A DNA stretch of 64,000 nt from positions 62,001 through 126,000 of the forward strand of contig NZ_LWHG01000001.1 of assembly GCF_001625445.1 (NCBI RefSeq). The letters are read 5' to 3'. The notes beneath the pieces were generated by a model, which made no database searches, was not told the origin of the DNA, and worked only from the letters and a program-made list of their open reading frames with translations. The DNA is from Haladaptatus sp. R4 (GTDB taxonomy: Archaea; Halobacteriota; Halobacteria; Halobacteriales; Haladaptataceae). The translations under genes were made by a program, and so were the position numbers. Below, piece after piece: positions 46,194-55,055 of this stretch (position 1 is its first letter; the number at the start of each line of letters is the position of its first letter).

Positions 46194-46805
46194 ATGCCAG
46201 ATCACTTTCCCACCGTTCGAGTCGCCGAGACGGAACTGAAGGTCGGACGAACGCCAGCACATCCGGAGGACGAGTTCGAGTTTCAACCGGACGACTCGCT
46301 CGCCGACGACTCGTTCGTTGCCACCGCTATCGAACCGACTCGGGAGATGACGAACGAACACCCCCCAAGCGTCGAAGTTTCCATCACGAACGTCAGGGAC
46401 ACCCCAATCGACGTGACGTTCGGTGCGACGCCGCCGCTCGACGTGTATCCGGGAAAGGATGACGCTGAGGGACTGTTGTACCTGATTCCGCTCGAATCGG
46501 ATGACGTTTCTATCACACCCGAACGGCTCGTTCCCGATTCGATGGAACACGGTATCTGGCGGGTAACGGAGTCGTTCACGATTCCGGAATCGGTAACGAT
46601 TCTCACCATCGAACCGGGGAAATCCATCACGGGCGAGTACGCGGTTCTCGGGCAACCACTGGGAAAAGAAAGGGGATCCGACGCGCCGAGTTCCGCCCGT
46701 GGTCTCGTTCCGGGAACTTACGCGTTCGTCGGCGATTACTTCGTTGACGAAACGACCCCATCGATTTGGATACAGTGGAAGTTCGAACTCGTGGTCGAAG
46801 CGTAA
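46194..46805 (+). CDS. Hypothetical beta-sandwich protein
   Basis: 203 residues, acidic, no signal peptide or membrane helix. Alternating hydrophobic strands (SVEVSITNVRDTPIDVTFGATPPLDVYPG, SITGEYAVLG, GLVPGTYAFVGDYF) suggest an Ig-like fold. The VPGTYxFVGDY ending recalls the BsuPI-type inhibitor at 60653-60985, but the match is too weak to name. It stands alone. Confidence 0.6.
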   Translation: MPDHFPTVRVAETELKVGRTPAHPEDEFEFQPDDSLADDSFVATAIEPTREMTNEHPPSVEVSITNVRDTPIDVTFGATPPLDVYPGKDDAEGLLYLIPLESDDVSITPERLVPDSMEHGIWRVTESFTIPESVTILTIEPGKSITGEYAVLGQPLGKERGSDAPSSARGLVPGTYAFVGDYFVDETTPSIWIQWKFELVVEA

Positions 46806-46856
46806 CTGCACGATTAACCGACATTCTAAATAGTCGTCTCGTCCGTTCTCGTGACG

Positions 46857-47465
46857 ATGAGCGACGAACTACACTCCTTGCTGGAATGGTTCGATTTGAA
46901 GGACGAACTCCGTACCGGGTGGGTTCTGCGGAACATCGAGGCTCCGGAGTCGGTCGCGGCACACACGTGGGGGACGGCATCGCTGTGTCTCCTCTACGCC
47001 GGACGGGCCGACGTCGACCGCGAACGAGCGGTTACGATGGCCCTCATCCACGACCTCGGGGAAGCGCGAACAGGGGATATCGCCACCCGCGCGGAAGACG
47101 GGCGGGAGACCATCTCGGCGGCGGAGAAAGAAGCCGCCGAACGGAACGCGGTAACCGACCTCGTCAGTCCCTTCGAGGACGGCGAGTTGGTGTCGCTGTG
47201 GGAGGAGTACGAGGCGCGGGAGACGCGGACCGCGCGGTTCGTCAAGGACATGGACTTGGTCGATAACTGCCTTCAGGCGCTCAAGTACGAGTCCCAGAAC
47301 CGGTACGACGACACCGAATCGAACGACCACTTCGACGAATTCGAGAACTTGGACGAGTTCTTCGCCACCGCCGCCCCGCGCTTTCAAACGCAGTTGGGGG
47401 AGGAACTGTTCGAGCGGACCAAAACGGAGTACGAGAACGAAATCGGACGTGAGTGTCAACTTTGA
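46857..47465 (+). CDS. HD-domain hydrolase (YfbR/HDDC2-like)
   Basis: 202 residues from ATG 46857. ESVAAHTWGTASLCLLYAG (first His), TMALIHDLGEARTGDI (HD pair) and FVKDMDLVDNCLQALKYE (last Asp) form the HD metal site in the order seen in YfbR/HDDC2 5'-nucleotidases that act on deoxynucleoside monophosphates. A TATA-like element (CTAAATAG, 46825-46832) lies about 27 nt upstream, so leaderless. Confidence 0.9.
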   Translation: MSDELHSLLEWFDLKDELRTGWVLRNIEAPESVAAHTWGTASLCLLYAGRADVDRERAVTMALIHDLGEARTGDIATRAEDGRETISAAEKEAAERNAVTDLVSPFEDGELVSLWEEYEARETRTARFVKDMDLVDNCLQALKYESQNRYDDTESNDHFDEFENLDEFFATAAPRFQTQLGEELFERTKTEYENEIGRECQL

Positions 47466-47589
47466 ACATCTCTTTACCACCCGTCCTCCATCGAGTTCGC
47501 TAGCACCAATCGACAGGGGCGTCGAAAACGTGCATTTTCACAACCGCCAGAAATCAGCAACCGACACAGTCACGGGGACCAGCAACACT

Positions 47590-47614
47590 CCCGGAAAATC
47601 GGATATTTTCCGGG
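47590..47614. other. Hairpin 1 in the HD/PAC2 spacer
   Basis: CCCGGAAAAT (47590-47599) and its perfect complement ATTTTCCGGG (47605-47614) form a 10-bp stem with a 5-nt loop. The spacer 47466-47840 (375 bp) lies between two convergent genes, HD hydrolase and PAC2, and holds no gene. Confidence 0.75.
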
Positions 47615-47633
47615 CCGACGACCGAACGGAGTT

Positions 47634-47660
47634 CAGACACCTCGCTCCGCGAGGTATCTG
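47634..47660. other. Hairpin 2 in the HD/PAC2 spacer
   Basis: CAGACACCTCG (47634-47644) pairs with CGAGGTATCTG (47650-47660): 11 bp with one mismatch and a 5-nt loop. Confidence 0.7.
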
Positions 47661-47763
47661 AAACGAAGTGAGGGAGGAGTGTCTTCGTGAGTAAAGCGAA
47701 CGAAGGCTCGGAAGTCGCAGCCCGCGAACGAAGTGAGCTGGAACGTCTTCCGGCGCTTTTGAT

Positions 47764-47841
47764 GAACGTTTTACAGGGAAGCCGTCAGCGGTCGCGCGCT
47801 ACGGCACGCGACCGCTGACTTCTGACCGTCGTAAAACGTTC
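47764..47841. terminator. Nested palindrome at the end of the PAC2 gene
   Basis: An outer inverted repeat GAACGTTTTAC (47764-47774) / GTAAAACGTTC (47831-47841) encloses an inner stem TCAGCGGTCGCG (47785-47796) / CGCGACCGCTGA (47807-47818), both perfect. The outer right arm touches the PAC2 stop codon. A bidirectional terminator between convergent genes or a structured RNA are both possible. AACGAAGTGAG motifs occur twice between hairpins 2 and 3. Confidence 0.65.
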
Positions 47842-48587
47842 TATTGGAACATTCTGAGCGGTTGAGCCTGCGAACTCTCCGCCTCTTCGGTCTGCTGCAT
47901 GCGCTGTGCGAACTGCTCTTTCTGCTCGCGAATCTCCTCGGCGCTCTCGACCAGTTCTTCGGTGTTCACTTCGGTACCGGCGATGGGGTCGACTCCCTTT
48001 TCGAGGAGGACGCGGGCCGCTTCGGGGTCGGGGAACTGCGGGTCGGATTCGACGATCAGGCCGATTGCGCCGAGGCCGTGTCGACTGGCGCGGTGAAGGA
48101 GCGCGCCGGTCGGGCCGCTAATGGCACCCATCTCGGTCGGGAAACCGATGTCATACTCTTCGAGCAGTTGGGCCATGTCGCCGGTCGCGGTCCCGTACAG
48201 TTCGGGCACTTTTCCGGGTTGTTTCTGCTGGGGCAGGCCGCTCAGGTAGAGCGGCGTCACGTCGTTCGATTCCATCCAACCCGTGACACAGTCCGCGAAC
48301 TCCGGGGCGGCGTCCGCCGAGATGGGAACGTCGCTTCGCAGCGCGAGCAAGTCGCGTTCCTCGTCGGCGTAGATGCGAACCGGCGGGAGGAGGTCTGGTT
48401 TTCCGTCCTCGTAGATTGCGATTTGGGGGATTCCATCGCAGTCCACCGCGGCGTAGTAGGTCATATCGAACTGTTCGATGAGATGGTCCGTGGCGATTTT
48501 GCCGACCAGTCCGAGTCCGGGGAGCCCTTCGACCAACGTCGGTTCGTCGAGTTCGATATCGTCCGCGACGACGGCGATATTCGTCAT
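47841..48587 (-). CDS. PAC2 family protein (proteasome assembly chaperone-like)
   Basis: 248 residues from ATG 48585-48587. VEGLPGLGLVGKIATDHLIEQF, then PLYLSGLPQQ and GPTGALLHRASRHGLGAIGLIVES are the PAC2 pattern; a C-terminal helix with QKEQFAQRMQQ may be a coiled coil. Archaeal members relate to proteasome assembly factors PbaA/PbaB. An upstream in-frame extension to 48716 is rejected because ATG 48587 follows an AT-poor but TATA-like TATTAAGAC spacing. Confidence 0.88.
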   Translation of the reverse strand: MTNIAVVADDIELDEPTLVEGLPGLGLVGKIATDHLIEQFDMTYYAAVDCDGIPQIAIYEDGKPDLLPPVRIYADEERDLLALRSDVPISADAAPEFADCVTGWMESNDVTPLYLSGLPQQKQPGKVPELYGTATGDMAQLLEEYDIGFPTEMGAISGPTGALLHRASRHGLGAIGLIVESDPQFPDPEAARVLLEKGVDPIAGTEVNTEELVESAEEIREQKEQFAQRMQQTEEAESSQAQPLRMFQ

Positions 48588-48706
48588 ACCCGTAAATTCG
48601 GACCGACTCGTCTTAATAACGAGGGCGAGGGAAAACGGTGAGACGGTCGGGGCGGCCACCGACGACTTCGAAACCCACAAACACCTCTCGCCCGCATAGC
48701 CGAGCA

Positions 48707-49612
48707 ATGGACGCACTGGAGCGCTACGAACCCATACTCGACGATTTCGAGGCGTTTCTCGCGGCGTGTGAGCGCCCGCTGCCCTCTGTCGTCAGGGTCA
48801 ACCGCATCAAAGCGACCCGCGAGCAGGTAACGCGGGCGTTCGACGAGGGCGGCGTCGAGTGGTCGCCGCGCGATTGGAACGAGAACGTACTGGAAATCGA
48901 GGGAAAACCCGGCAACACGTGGCCCTCGTTTCACGGCTGGACGCACGGGCAGGAGGAGGTCTCCTCGATTCCGGCATTCGTCCTCGACCCCGAACCGGGC
49001 GAGGGGGTGTTGGACGCTTGTGCTGCACCGGGGAGCAAGACGACCCAACTCGCCGCGCTGATGGACGACGAGGGGTTGGTCGTGGCGAACGACAGCAACC
49101 TCGGCCGACTGTCGGCACTCCGGTTCAACACCGAACGACTCGGCGTCACCTGCGCGGCCGTGACGAATCAGGACGCCAGGAACTTCTCGCTCAAACCGTT
49201 TGGCATCGAGACCTTCGATGCGTCGCTCGTGGACGTTCCGTGTTCCTGCGAGGGGACGATTCGGAAGAACCCGACCGCGCTGGACGACTGGGGACTCGAC
49301 CACATCGAAGGCGTCGCTGGCGTACAGAAAGGGATTCTCCGACGGGCGATACAGGCTACACGCGAGGGGGGCAAAGTGGTGTACTCCACCTGCACGTTCG
49401 CCCCGGAGGAGAACGAGGCCGTCCTCGATTACGTCCTCTCCCGCGAGGACTGCCGAATGGTCGAGTACGACATCGGCCTGCGATCCGAACCGGGACTCAC
49501 GGAGTGGAAAGATGACGAGTTCGACGACAGCATTCGGAAGGCGAAACGGTTCTACCCGCACCACAACGACACCGGCGGGTTCTTCTGTGCGAAGTTGGAG
49601 GTGGGCCGATGA
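48707..49612 (+). CDS. RsmB/NOP2-type RNA (cytosine-C5) methyltransferase
   Basis: 301 residues from ATG 48707. VLDACAAPGSKTTQLAALM is the SAM-binding motif I, VDVPCSCEGTIRKNP carries the releasing/catalytic Cys of motif IV and YSTCTFAPEENE the nucleophilic Cys of motif VI, so both cysteines of RNA m5C methyltransferases are present. Acts on tRNA or rRNA. It overlaps the next gene by ATGA. Divergent from the PAC2 gene. Confidence 0.94.
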   Translation: MDALERYEPILDDFEAFLAACERPLPSVVRVNRIKATREQVTRAFDEGGVEWSPRDWNENVLEIEGKPGNTWPSFHGWTHGQEEVSSIPAFVLDPEPGEGVLDACAAPGSKTTQLAALMDDEGLVVANDSNLGRLSALRFNTERLGVTCAAVTNQDARNFSLKPFGIETFDASLVDVPCSCEGTIRKNPTALDDWGLDHIEGVAGVQKGILRRAIQATREGGKVVYSTCTFAPEENEAVLDYVLSREDCRMVEYDIGLRSEPGLTEWKDDEFDDSIRKAKRFYPHHNDTGGFFCAKLEVGR

Positions 49613-50133
49613 GCGATACCGATGAGGAACTCGCGTCGAACGACGGCCAGCGATTCGACCGCCTGCCGGAGACGGAAGACGACCGCGAGGTGTCGGGGCG
49701 CGTGAGTAGAACCGAAGTGCTCGACTGGTGGGAAGAGCGGTTCGGCATCCCGCCGGAGACGTTCGAGCACGCCTCCTTCTGGGAGAAGGGGAAAGGAAAG
49801 ATATGGATACTCGACGGCGATCTGGAGTCGCCGGTTCACATCGAAGCGCTCGGGATGACGTTCCTCCGCACGCGACAGCGCCACTGGAAGCCGACGACGA
49901 ACGCGTCCCAGCGGTTCGGTCGGCACGCGACGAAAAACGTCATCGAACTCGACGCCGAGCAGGCCGAGCGGTTCGCCCGTGGCGAGGATCAGGAAATCGA
50001 TTGGGACGGCGATTGGGGCTATCTCATCGCCGCACACGAAATCGCGGGCGGACTCGAACCGCTCGGCGTCGGCCTGTTCCTTCACGGCGAACTCCAATCG
50101 CTCGTGCCGCAAGGGCGACAGCGGGACCTCTGA
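49609..50133 (+). CDS. PUA-like RNA-binding partner of the RNA methyltransferase
   Basis: 174 residues. In RsmF/YebU the C-terminal part after the catalytic domain is a PUA-like domain; this protein has the same features (SRTEVLDWWEERFGIPPETFEH, KGKIWILDGD, VHIEALGMTFLRTRQRHWKPTTNASQRFG, GYLIAAHEIAGGLEPLGVGLFLHGEL). It starts four bases inside the methyltransferase gene (ATGA), so the two are translationally coupled and likely form one enzyme from two chains. Confidence 0.75.
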   Translation: MSDTDEELASNDGQRFDRLPETEDDREVSGRVSRTEVLDWWEERFGIPPETFEHASFWEKGKGKIWILDGDLESPVHIEALGMTFLRTRQRHWKPTTNASQRFGRHATKNVIELDAEQAERFARGEDQEIDWDGDWGYLIAAHEIAGGLEPLGVGLFLHGELQSLVPQGRQRDL

Positions 50134-50152
50134 GGGTTTCACACCACCTATC

Positions 50153-51658
50153 TCACTCGCGGCGTCGCACGACGCCGCCGCCCAGTCCCTCCCACTCGAC
50201 GACGTAGCCGAGTTCCGAGAGGAGCGCGCTGTCGTCCTCGATGCCACGCTCGGAGAACGTCGATTTCGCGTCCGAGTAGGCCATACCGTCCTCGATTTCG
50301 TCCCCGACTTCCGTGAGGACGGCGGGTCGAATCAGCGTTCTGCCGACCTGTCGATGCCGGGGAAACGACTTGCCTTCCAGCGCGTCTTCGCTGACGCCGT
50401 GTTCCGCCGCGAGGTCTGCGATGGAAATCACGTCCGCGTCCGGCACGAGTTCGTTGGGGAGCGAATCGACGCTCGCGGCGACGAGTTCGTCCTCGTACCG
50501 CCGGAGCGCGTCACGGACGTCCTTCAATCGAATCGACCCCGAGTACGGGATCGCGCGGTGGTCCCGGGCGGAAATCTCCTCGCCGACGCCGAGGGTCTCG
50601 TCCACTGCGACGAGCAGTTGCACGTCGTCCACGGCGTCCAACTGCGAGAGCTTCTTTGCGACGTATTCGGGCGTCCAGAATCCCATGATCTCGAAGAACA
50701 CGCGGAAGTCGGCGTGCCGATAGTCGAAGGCGAAGTCCGGAATCATCACTCGGGCACCCGCCGCGAGGGGTTCCGGTTCGCGTACGAGGTCCCAGTCCAG
50801 TTCGAGCGCTTCGAATCGGGTCGCGAACTCCCGCTCGACGTCGCTATCGAACGTGACGTCGCCGATGGGTTCCGTTCCGGGTGGCCGGATAGGGTCCGCA
50901 TCGGAGAGCACGAGTTCGCGCTCGGTTCCGTAGTCGTCGATGGTCGCCACGAGTCGCCACGAATCGGCCTTGACGACGGTTCGAAGCAGGCGGGCGAACC
51001 GCGTTCCGTATCGCCGCGTCGAACGGAAGAGCGCGTCCGGGCCGGTGACGACGACTTCTCGTCCGTCGTCCGTCTTGTGAATCTCGTACATCAACCGGAG
51101 TCGTTTGACGGCCGAGACGAGCGCTCGCGGGTCCGAGGTTCGTACCCGGAGTTCCGTCGCGTCGAACAGCGCGGTTTGGGCGAGCGAGAGGTTGTACTGG
51201 GCGACGAGTTCGTCGGGGTCCCACCGGGAATCGAACGCGACGAGCGGTTGGCGCTCTTCGAGGTCGGCGTACAGCGAGGTGGCGACGTCGTCCGGAGTCG
51301 CGTCGAGACGCTCCGCGGCGCGGTCCAGCACCGTCTTTCGCTCCGCTTCGGTTGCGACACCGACCGTCTCCGCGGTTTCGAACGCGACGGTTCGAGCGCG
51401 TTCGGGCGGGACGGGGGCGCGAGGTTCGAACATCGCTTCACGTTCGAGAAGTTTGGCGAACCCGCGAACGAGTTTGAAATCCGACGCCTCGGTTTCGAGG
51501 TCCGAAAGTGAGGACTGGAGACGAGCGTGCGGTTCGCCGACGTGGCCCTGATACGTGCCGAGCACGCGTGCTGCGAGCGGTCGGTGTTCTCGGTCGGCGA
51601 ACTGCGGATGGTAGCCTCCCCCGGCGCGGGATACCCGGAGCAGGTCTTTCGTAAGCAC
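50153..51658 (-). CDS. bax1: Bax1 (DUF790) nuclease, XPB partner
   Basis: 501 residues from GTG 51656-51658: the usual family start is (M/V)LTKDLLRVSR, found at that codon; nine codons upstream extend to 51685. RVMIPDFAFDYRHADFRVFFEIMGFWTPEYVAKKL is the PD-(D/E)xK-like nuclease core of Bax1, the partner of archaeal XPB in nucleotide excision repair. The XPB helicase gene is on the same strand 1.1 kb upstream. The pair probably unwinds and incises damaged DNA. Confidence 0.88.
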   Translation of the reverse strand: MLTKDLLRVSRAGGGYHPQFADREHRPLAARVLGTYQGHVGEPHARLQSSLSDLETEASDFKLVRGFAKLLEREAMFEPRAPVPPERARTVAFETAETVGVATEAERKTVLDRAAERLDATPDDVATSLYADLEERQPLVAFDSRWDPDELVAQYNLSLAQTALFDATELRVRTSDPRALVSAVKRLRLMYEIHKTDDGREVVVTGPDALFRSTRRYGTRFARLLRTVVKADSWRLVATIDDYGTERELVLSDADPIRPPGTEPIGDVTFDSDVEREFATRFEALELDWDLVREPEPLAAGARVMIPDFAFDYRHADFRVFFEIMGFWTPEYVAKKLSQLDAVDDVQLLVAVDETLGVGEEISARDHRAIPYSGSIRLKDVRDALRRYEDELVAASVDSLPNELVPDADVISIADLAAEHGVSEDALEGKSFPRHRQVGRTLIRPAVLTEVGDEIEDGMAYSDAKSTFSERGIEDDSALLSELGYVVEWEGLGGGVVRRRE

Positions 51659-51736
51659 GGCGTGGGGTACGTAGTTCGAATACAAAAGAAGTCGGAATGA
51701 GAAGATTCATTCCAACTGCTCCAATGGGTATGGAGT

Positions 51737-52123
51737 ATGCGAAGACGGGAATCCCTCCAGAAACTCGGTCTCGTTGTCTCTCTTACCTCGATGAGCGGTT
51801 GTGCAGCCATTCTCGGTGACCGTGGAAATCGGAAGGATGACGGTGATAATAGTCGATCCGGAGACCTAGAAAGTCGCGGAATCAAACCGAAGAAGGGGGA
51901 AAACGGTCACCTCGTGGTCGTCGTTACCGTGAAAAATACCGGAAAGGAAACGGAGTCCGCGGACCTCAAGGTGACAGTAAAAACGGACGGTACCGTTCAC
52001 GAGGAAACACCGACTATAACGGTTCCCGCAGGAAAGACGAAAGAGGTCAGTGTTCCCTTCGACATGACGTACGACAGATATGAGAACGCAACGAACCGGC
52101 CGATATCCATCAATCTGAAGTAA
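51737..52123 (+). CDS. Small lipoprotein with Ig-like (CARDB/FxLYD-type) domain
   Basis: 128 residues. A signal with MRRRESLQKLG, hydrophobic LVVSLTSM and lipobox SGC; RR-containing, so possibly Tat. After a Gly/Asp-rich linker, LVVVVTVKNTGKETESADLKVTVKTDG and VPAGKTKEVSVPFDM form a CARDB/FxLYD-type beta-sandwich. Likely cell-surface; function unknown. Converges with the next gene, adjacent stops. Confidence 0.75.
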   Translation: MRRRESLQKLGLVVSLTSMSGCAAILGDRGNRKDDGDNSRSGDLESRGIKPKKGENGHLVVVVTVKNTGKETESADLKVTVKTDGTVHEETPTITVPAGKTKEVSVPFDMTYDRYENATNRPISINLK

Positions 52124-52621
52124 CTACAGCAGCCACCAGATCAGAATCGCGACCACGAGCATTTTTTTGGTGAGTATCACGCCGACGATGAACTCTTCCA
52201 TGGTTATCGACCGCATCCGAGCGAGAAATCGGCGGACAGGTACTCGAACACGCTCCGCGTTAACGGCTTCGTGAAAGGAATCGTACCCGCTTGAGGACAC
52301 GGTGTGGGCGGTCGGAACCCATTCGTCACCCGTGTATCGAACTGCCAGCGGAAGTTCTTCCAAGTAACCAACCTGCGCGAACTCGAAACCGTGTTCGGCG
52401 GTCACGGCTTCGAGGTTACGCACGTCACCGTCGTCGTCCAAATCGTAACTGATCCGTTCCGGGTCGGCCGTCCACCCGAAGTCGAGTGAAAGCCTGACGT
52501 GCGTCTCGGTCACGTGCACGCGCCGAACGGTTGCCGTCTCGGTGTTCCCGACCTGCTCTTTCCGTTTCGCAGTCAGTAGTTCGTATTCGTCGGTCGTCGA
52601 TGGGGTGGATACTTCGGTCAT
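52124..52621 (-). CDS. Hypothetical tail-anchored membrane protein
   Basis: 165 residues, soluble beta-rich and acidic for 140 residues, then one C-terminal helix (IVGVILTKKMLVVAILIWWLL). No family recognised. It sits between the lipoprotein and XPB on the opposite strand of the first. Confidence 0.6.
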   Translation of the reverse strand: MTEVSTPSTTDEYELLTAKRKEQVGNTETATVRRVHVTETHVRLSLDFGWTADPERISYDLDDDGDVRNLEAVTAEHGFEFAQVGYLEELPLAVRYTGDEWVPTAHTVSSSGYDSFHEAVNAERVRVPVRRFLARMRSITMEEFIVGVILTKKMLVVAILIWWLL

Positions 52622-52757
52622 CGTCAGTCTCAGGTTCGAAGAGTAGTCGGGGGCGACCCCTGGGAGCCATGTCAGAGGGAGAGGTCGTCCCCATCCGAGA
52701 CAAAGACGACACGAATATTGAGTACTATCAGGATACTATCAAAACTATAGATGCAAA

Positions 52758-52786
52758 AGATAGTATGAAAACATTCTATACTATCT
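52758..52786. terminator. AT-rich inverted repeat beyond the XPB gene
   Basis: AGATAGTAT (52758-52766) pairs with ATACTATCT (52778-52786), 9 bp with an 11-nt loop, 19 nt beyond the XPB stop on the minus strand. A further ACTATC direct motif occurs twice just before (52722-52740). Possible terminator or regulator site. Confidence 0.4.
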
Positions 52787-52804
52787 GAACGGATGGACGA
52801 AAAT

Positions 52805-54142
52805 CTATCGTCGACGGTTCGCGACGCGAACTTCGGCCGTCTCCTCGGTGACGACTTCGTACAGGAGCGCACGCCCTCCGTCGTCCTTTGCGCGGAGGAT
52901 TCGGCCGAGACGTTGGGTGAACTCGCGTTCGCTTCCGCTCCCGGAAAGGACGACTGCAACGTTGGCATCCGGGACGTCCACCCCTTCGTCCAACACGTTC
53001 GACGTGATGACGCGCGAGTACTCCCCCCGCCGAAAGCGGTCGAGAATTTCCCGACGTTCGGGGGCCGACGTCTGGTGGGTGATCGCCGGAATGAGAAATC
53101 GCTCCGAGAGGCGGTACACGAGGTCGTTGTGGGCGGTGAAAACGATGATCCGGTCGTCCCGGTGGTTGCCGAGGATTTCACCGAGCGTGGTGACTTTCCC
53201 CTCGCTGTTCATCATGATGTCCCGCGCGCGTTGCTTGGCGAGGAGCGCCTTGCGGGCTTTCGGGTCGCTTCCTGACCGCTTGACGAGTTCCTGATAGTCG
53301 CTCCCGCTCCGCATCTGAATGGACGAACTGGCGAGGTAGTTGGTGAAGACGCCCTGTGCCGCCTCGTATCGCTCGCGCTCCTCGGGCGTGAGTTCGACGG
53401 TCATGCGTTTCACGTCGTACGGCGCGAGGTGAGTTCCGGCGAGTTCGTCCACGTCGATGTCGAAAATTTTCTGTCCGACGAGGTCGCTCACGACCTCGTG
53501 TGCGCCGTCCGGTCGTTCGAACGTCGCGGTCAACCCCATTCTGGCGGGGGCGGCGAGCAGGCGAGCGATTTCTCGGTATCCTTCGCCGCCGAGGTGGTGC
53601 ACTTCGTCGAAGATGACGAGACCGAACCGGTCGCCGATGTCGTCGGCCCGGAGATACGCCGAGTCGTAAGTCGAAACGGTGAGTCCCTCGACGTTCTGTT
53701 CGCCGCCGCCGAGTTGGCCGATGGGAACGTCGAACTCGGTTTCGAGGATACGCCGCCACTGCGTGAGCAGGTCGATGGTCGGAACGACGACGAGCGTCGG
53801 GGTCTGACAGCGTTCGATGGCCTTCACGCCGATGACGGTTTTTCCGCTTCCCGTCGGAAGTTCGAGAACTCCGTGCCGTCCCGCGTCCTCCCACGAATCG
53901 AGTGCGTCTTTCTGATAATCACGCAGTTCGTAGGCGGAGTAGAGCGGCGGAAGTTCAGGGAGTTCGAGGACGGTCTCCGCGATGGAGAGTCCATTCTCCT
54001 CGCAGTACTTGCGGATGGCCGCGTAGCGGAAGGCGGGAGCGCGGCGCGTCTTCGAGCGCGGGTCGGGTTCGGTGTGGGGAATTTCGCGCTCGGTTTCGAC
54101 CCGAAGCGTCCCGTTCTCGAAGGAGAGGGTCACGTCTGCCAC
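52805..54142 (-). CDS. xpb: XPB/Rad25-type DNA helicase (superfamily 2)
   Basis: 445 residues from GTG 54140-54142 (MADVTLSFENG); GTG 54133 is an alternative. N-terminal damage-recognition region, Walker A LPTGSGKT, DEVHH box (VIFDEVHHLGG), GLTATFERPDG, thumb-like region, then the second RecA domain with VDVPDANVAVVLSGSGS and QRLGRILRAKDDG. Size and motif order fit archaeal XPB. It works with Bax1 (50153-51658) in repair. Confidence 0.92.
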   Translation of the reverse strand: MADVTLSFENGTLRVETEREIPHTEPDPRSKTRRAPAFRYAAIRKYCEENGLSIAETVLELPELPPLYSAYELRDYQKDALDSWEDAGRHGVLELPTGSGKTVIGVKAIERCQTPTLVVVPTIDLLTQWRRILETEFDVPIGQLGGGEQNVEGLTVSTYDSAYLRADDIGDRFGLVIFDEVHHLGGEGYREIARLLAAPARMGLTATFERPDGAHEVVSDLVGQKIFDIDVDELAGTHLAPYDVKRMTVELTPEERERYEAAQGVFTNYLASSSIQMRSGSDYQELVKRSGSDPKARKALLAKQRARDIMMNSEGKVTTLGEILGNHRDDRIIVFTAHNDLVYRLSERFLIPAITHQTSAPERREILDRFRRGEYSRVITSNVLDEGVDVPDANVAVVLSGSGSEREFTQRLGRILRAKDDGGRALLYEVVTEETAEVRVANRRR

Positions 54143-54165
54143 ACTGAACGTGGGGAGTACGGAAT

Positions 54166-54924
54166 CTAAAAGGTGCCGAGGCTGGCCTGCAGGCTTCGGT
54201 CGGTCGTGCCGACTTCGAGTTCGTAGCCGACGAGGTCGCGCATGTCCGTCGCGTAGGCCGTCCCGGCGCGTTCGAGGACGAGAACGCGGCCTTGCGTTCC
54301 GAGGACGGTACCGCTGGCGAGCGTCTCGTGGACGGGTGCGGATTCCAGTTCGAACCCATAATCGAACTCGAACGTTTCGAGCGGGTCGAACCGGGACACT
54401 GCCTCCTGCCACGCGGTTCCGTCGACGGTTCGATTGAGGGTTCGAATCTTCGCCGGGACGCGGACGCGGTCGGTGAACGTCTCGGCGATTTCAGCTTCGC
54501 GCTGGCGGGCGATTCGACCATCCTTCACGGTCGCGAGGTGGGCGGCGCGGTCCGCACCCTGTTCCCGAAGTCGCGTTTCGAGTCTCCACTCACGGGTGAC
54601 GCCGACTTTGAATATCGTGGGTGCGAACGCGGCGAGGTAGATGGCGTGGTCCTCGAAACAGTCCATCTCGTCCTTGAGACAGGTGCCGGTACAGCGAGCA
54701 CAGACCCACGTGCTTGTGTGGACGTCACAGTAGGGGGCGTCGGGGCGAGAACAGGGGATGTGCGTCGATCCGTCGAACGTTCCCGCACAGTGTCGTTCTC
54801 CGAGCGTGTATTCGAGTTCGGTCCCCCGTTCGAGCGTCTCGCGCGAAAGGGAATCGCCGTCGCTCACCAGCAGTGCTGGTGGTTCGTCACCGGATGCGCC
54901 CGTCTCGTAGCCGACGATCTGCAC
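54166..54924 (-). CDS. DUF2797 protein with zinc-ribbon and GIY-YIG-like domain
   Basis: 252 residues from GTG 54922-54924. Cys/His clusters HCAGTF, CSRPDAPYCDVH and VCARCTGTC make a zinc-binding region, followed by AIYLAAFAPTIFKVGVTREWRLETRLREQGA, which has the strand-helix shape and the Y...KVG...R...E pattern of GIY-YIG nucleases. DUF2797 has no established function; its place beside XPB and Bax1 suggests DNA metabolism. Confidence 0.85.
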   Translation of the reverse strand: MQIVGYETGASGDEPPALLVSDGDSLSRETLERGTELEYTLGERHCAGTFDGSTHIPCSRPDAPYCDVHTSTWVCARCTGTCLKDEMDCFEDHAIYLAAFAPTIFKVGVTREWRLETRLREQGADRAAHLATVKDGRIARQREAEIAETFTDRVRVPAKIRTLNRTVDGTAWQEAVSRFDPLETFEFDYGFELESAPVHETLASGTVLGTQGRVLVLERAGTAYATDMRDLVGYELEVGTTDRSLQASLGTF

Positions 54925-55055
54925 AACTGACGTTGGGTTTCACCGGATAAAAGACGTATCGTTCCGCCCGATATCTACGGGTTCTCGTTCTCATCTGTTG
55001 ATTTTTTATTATCTTAATGTGGACCACATTTATGAAAATAGTTTAATAATACCCC

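Noticed and set aside
52669-52788. 39-codon ORF MSEGEVVPIRDKDD
   Set aside because: AT-rich second half, no promoter support, overlaps the inverted repeat 52758-52786. Possible but not supportable.
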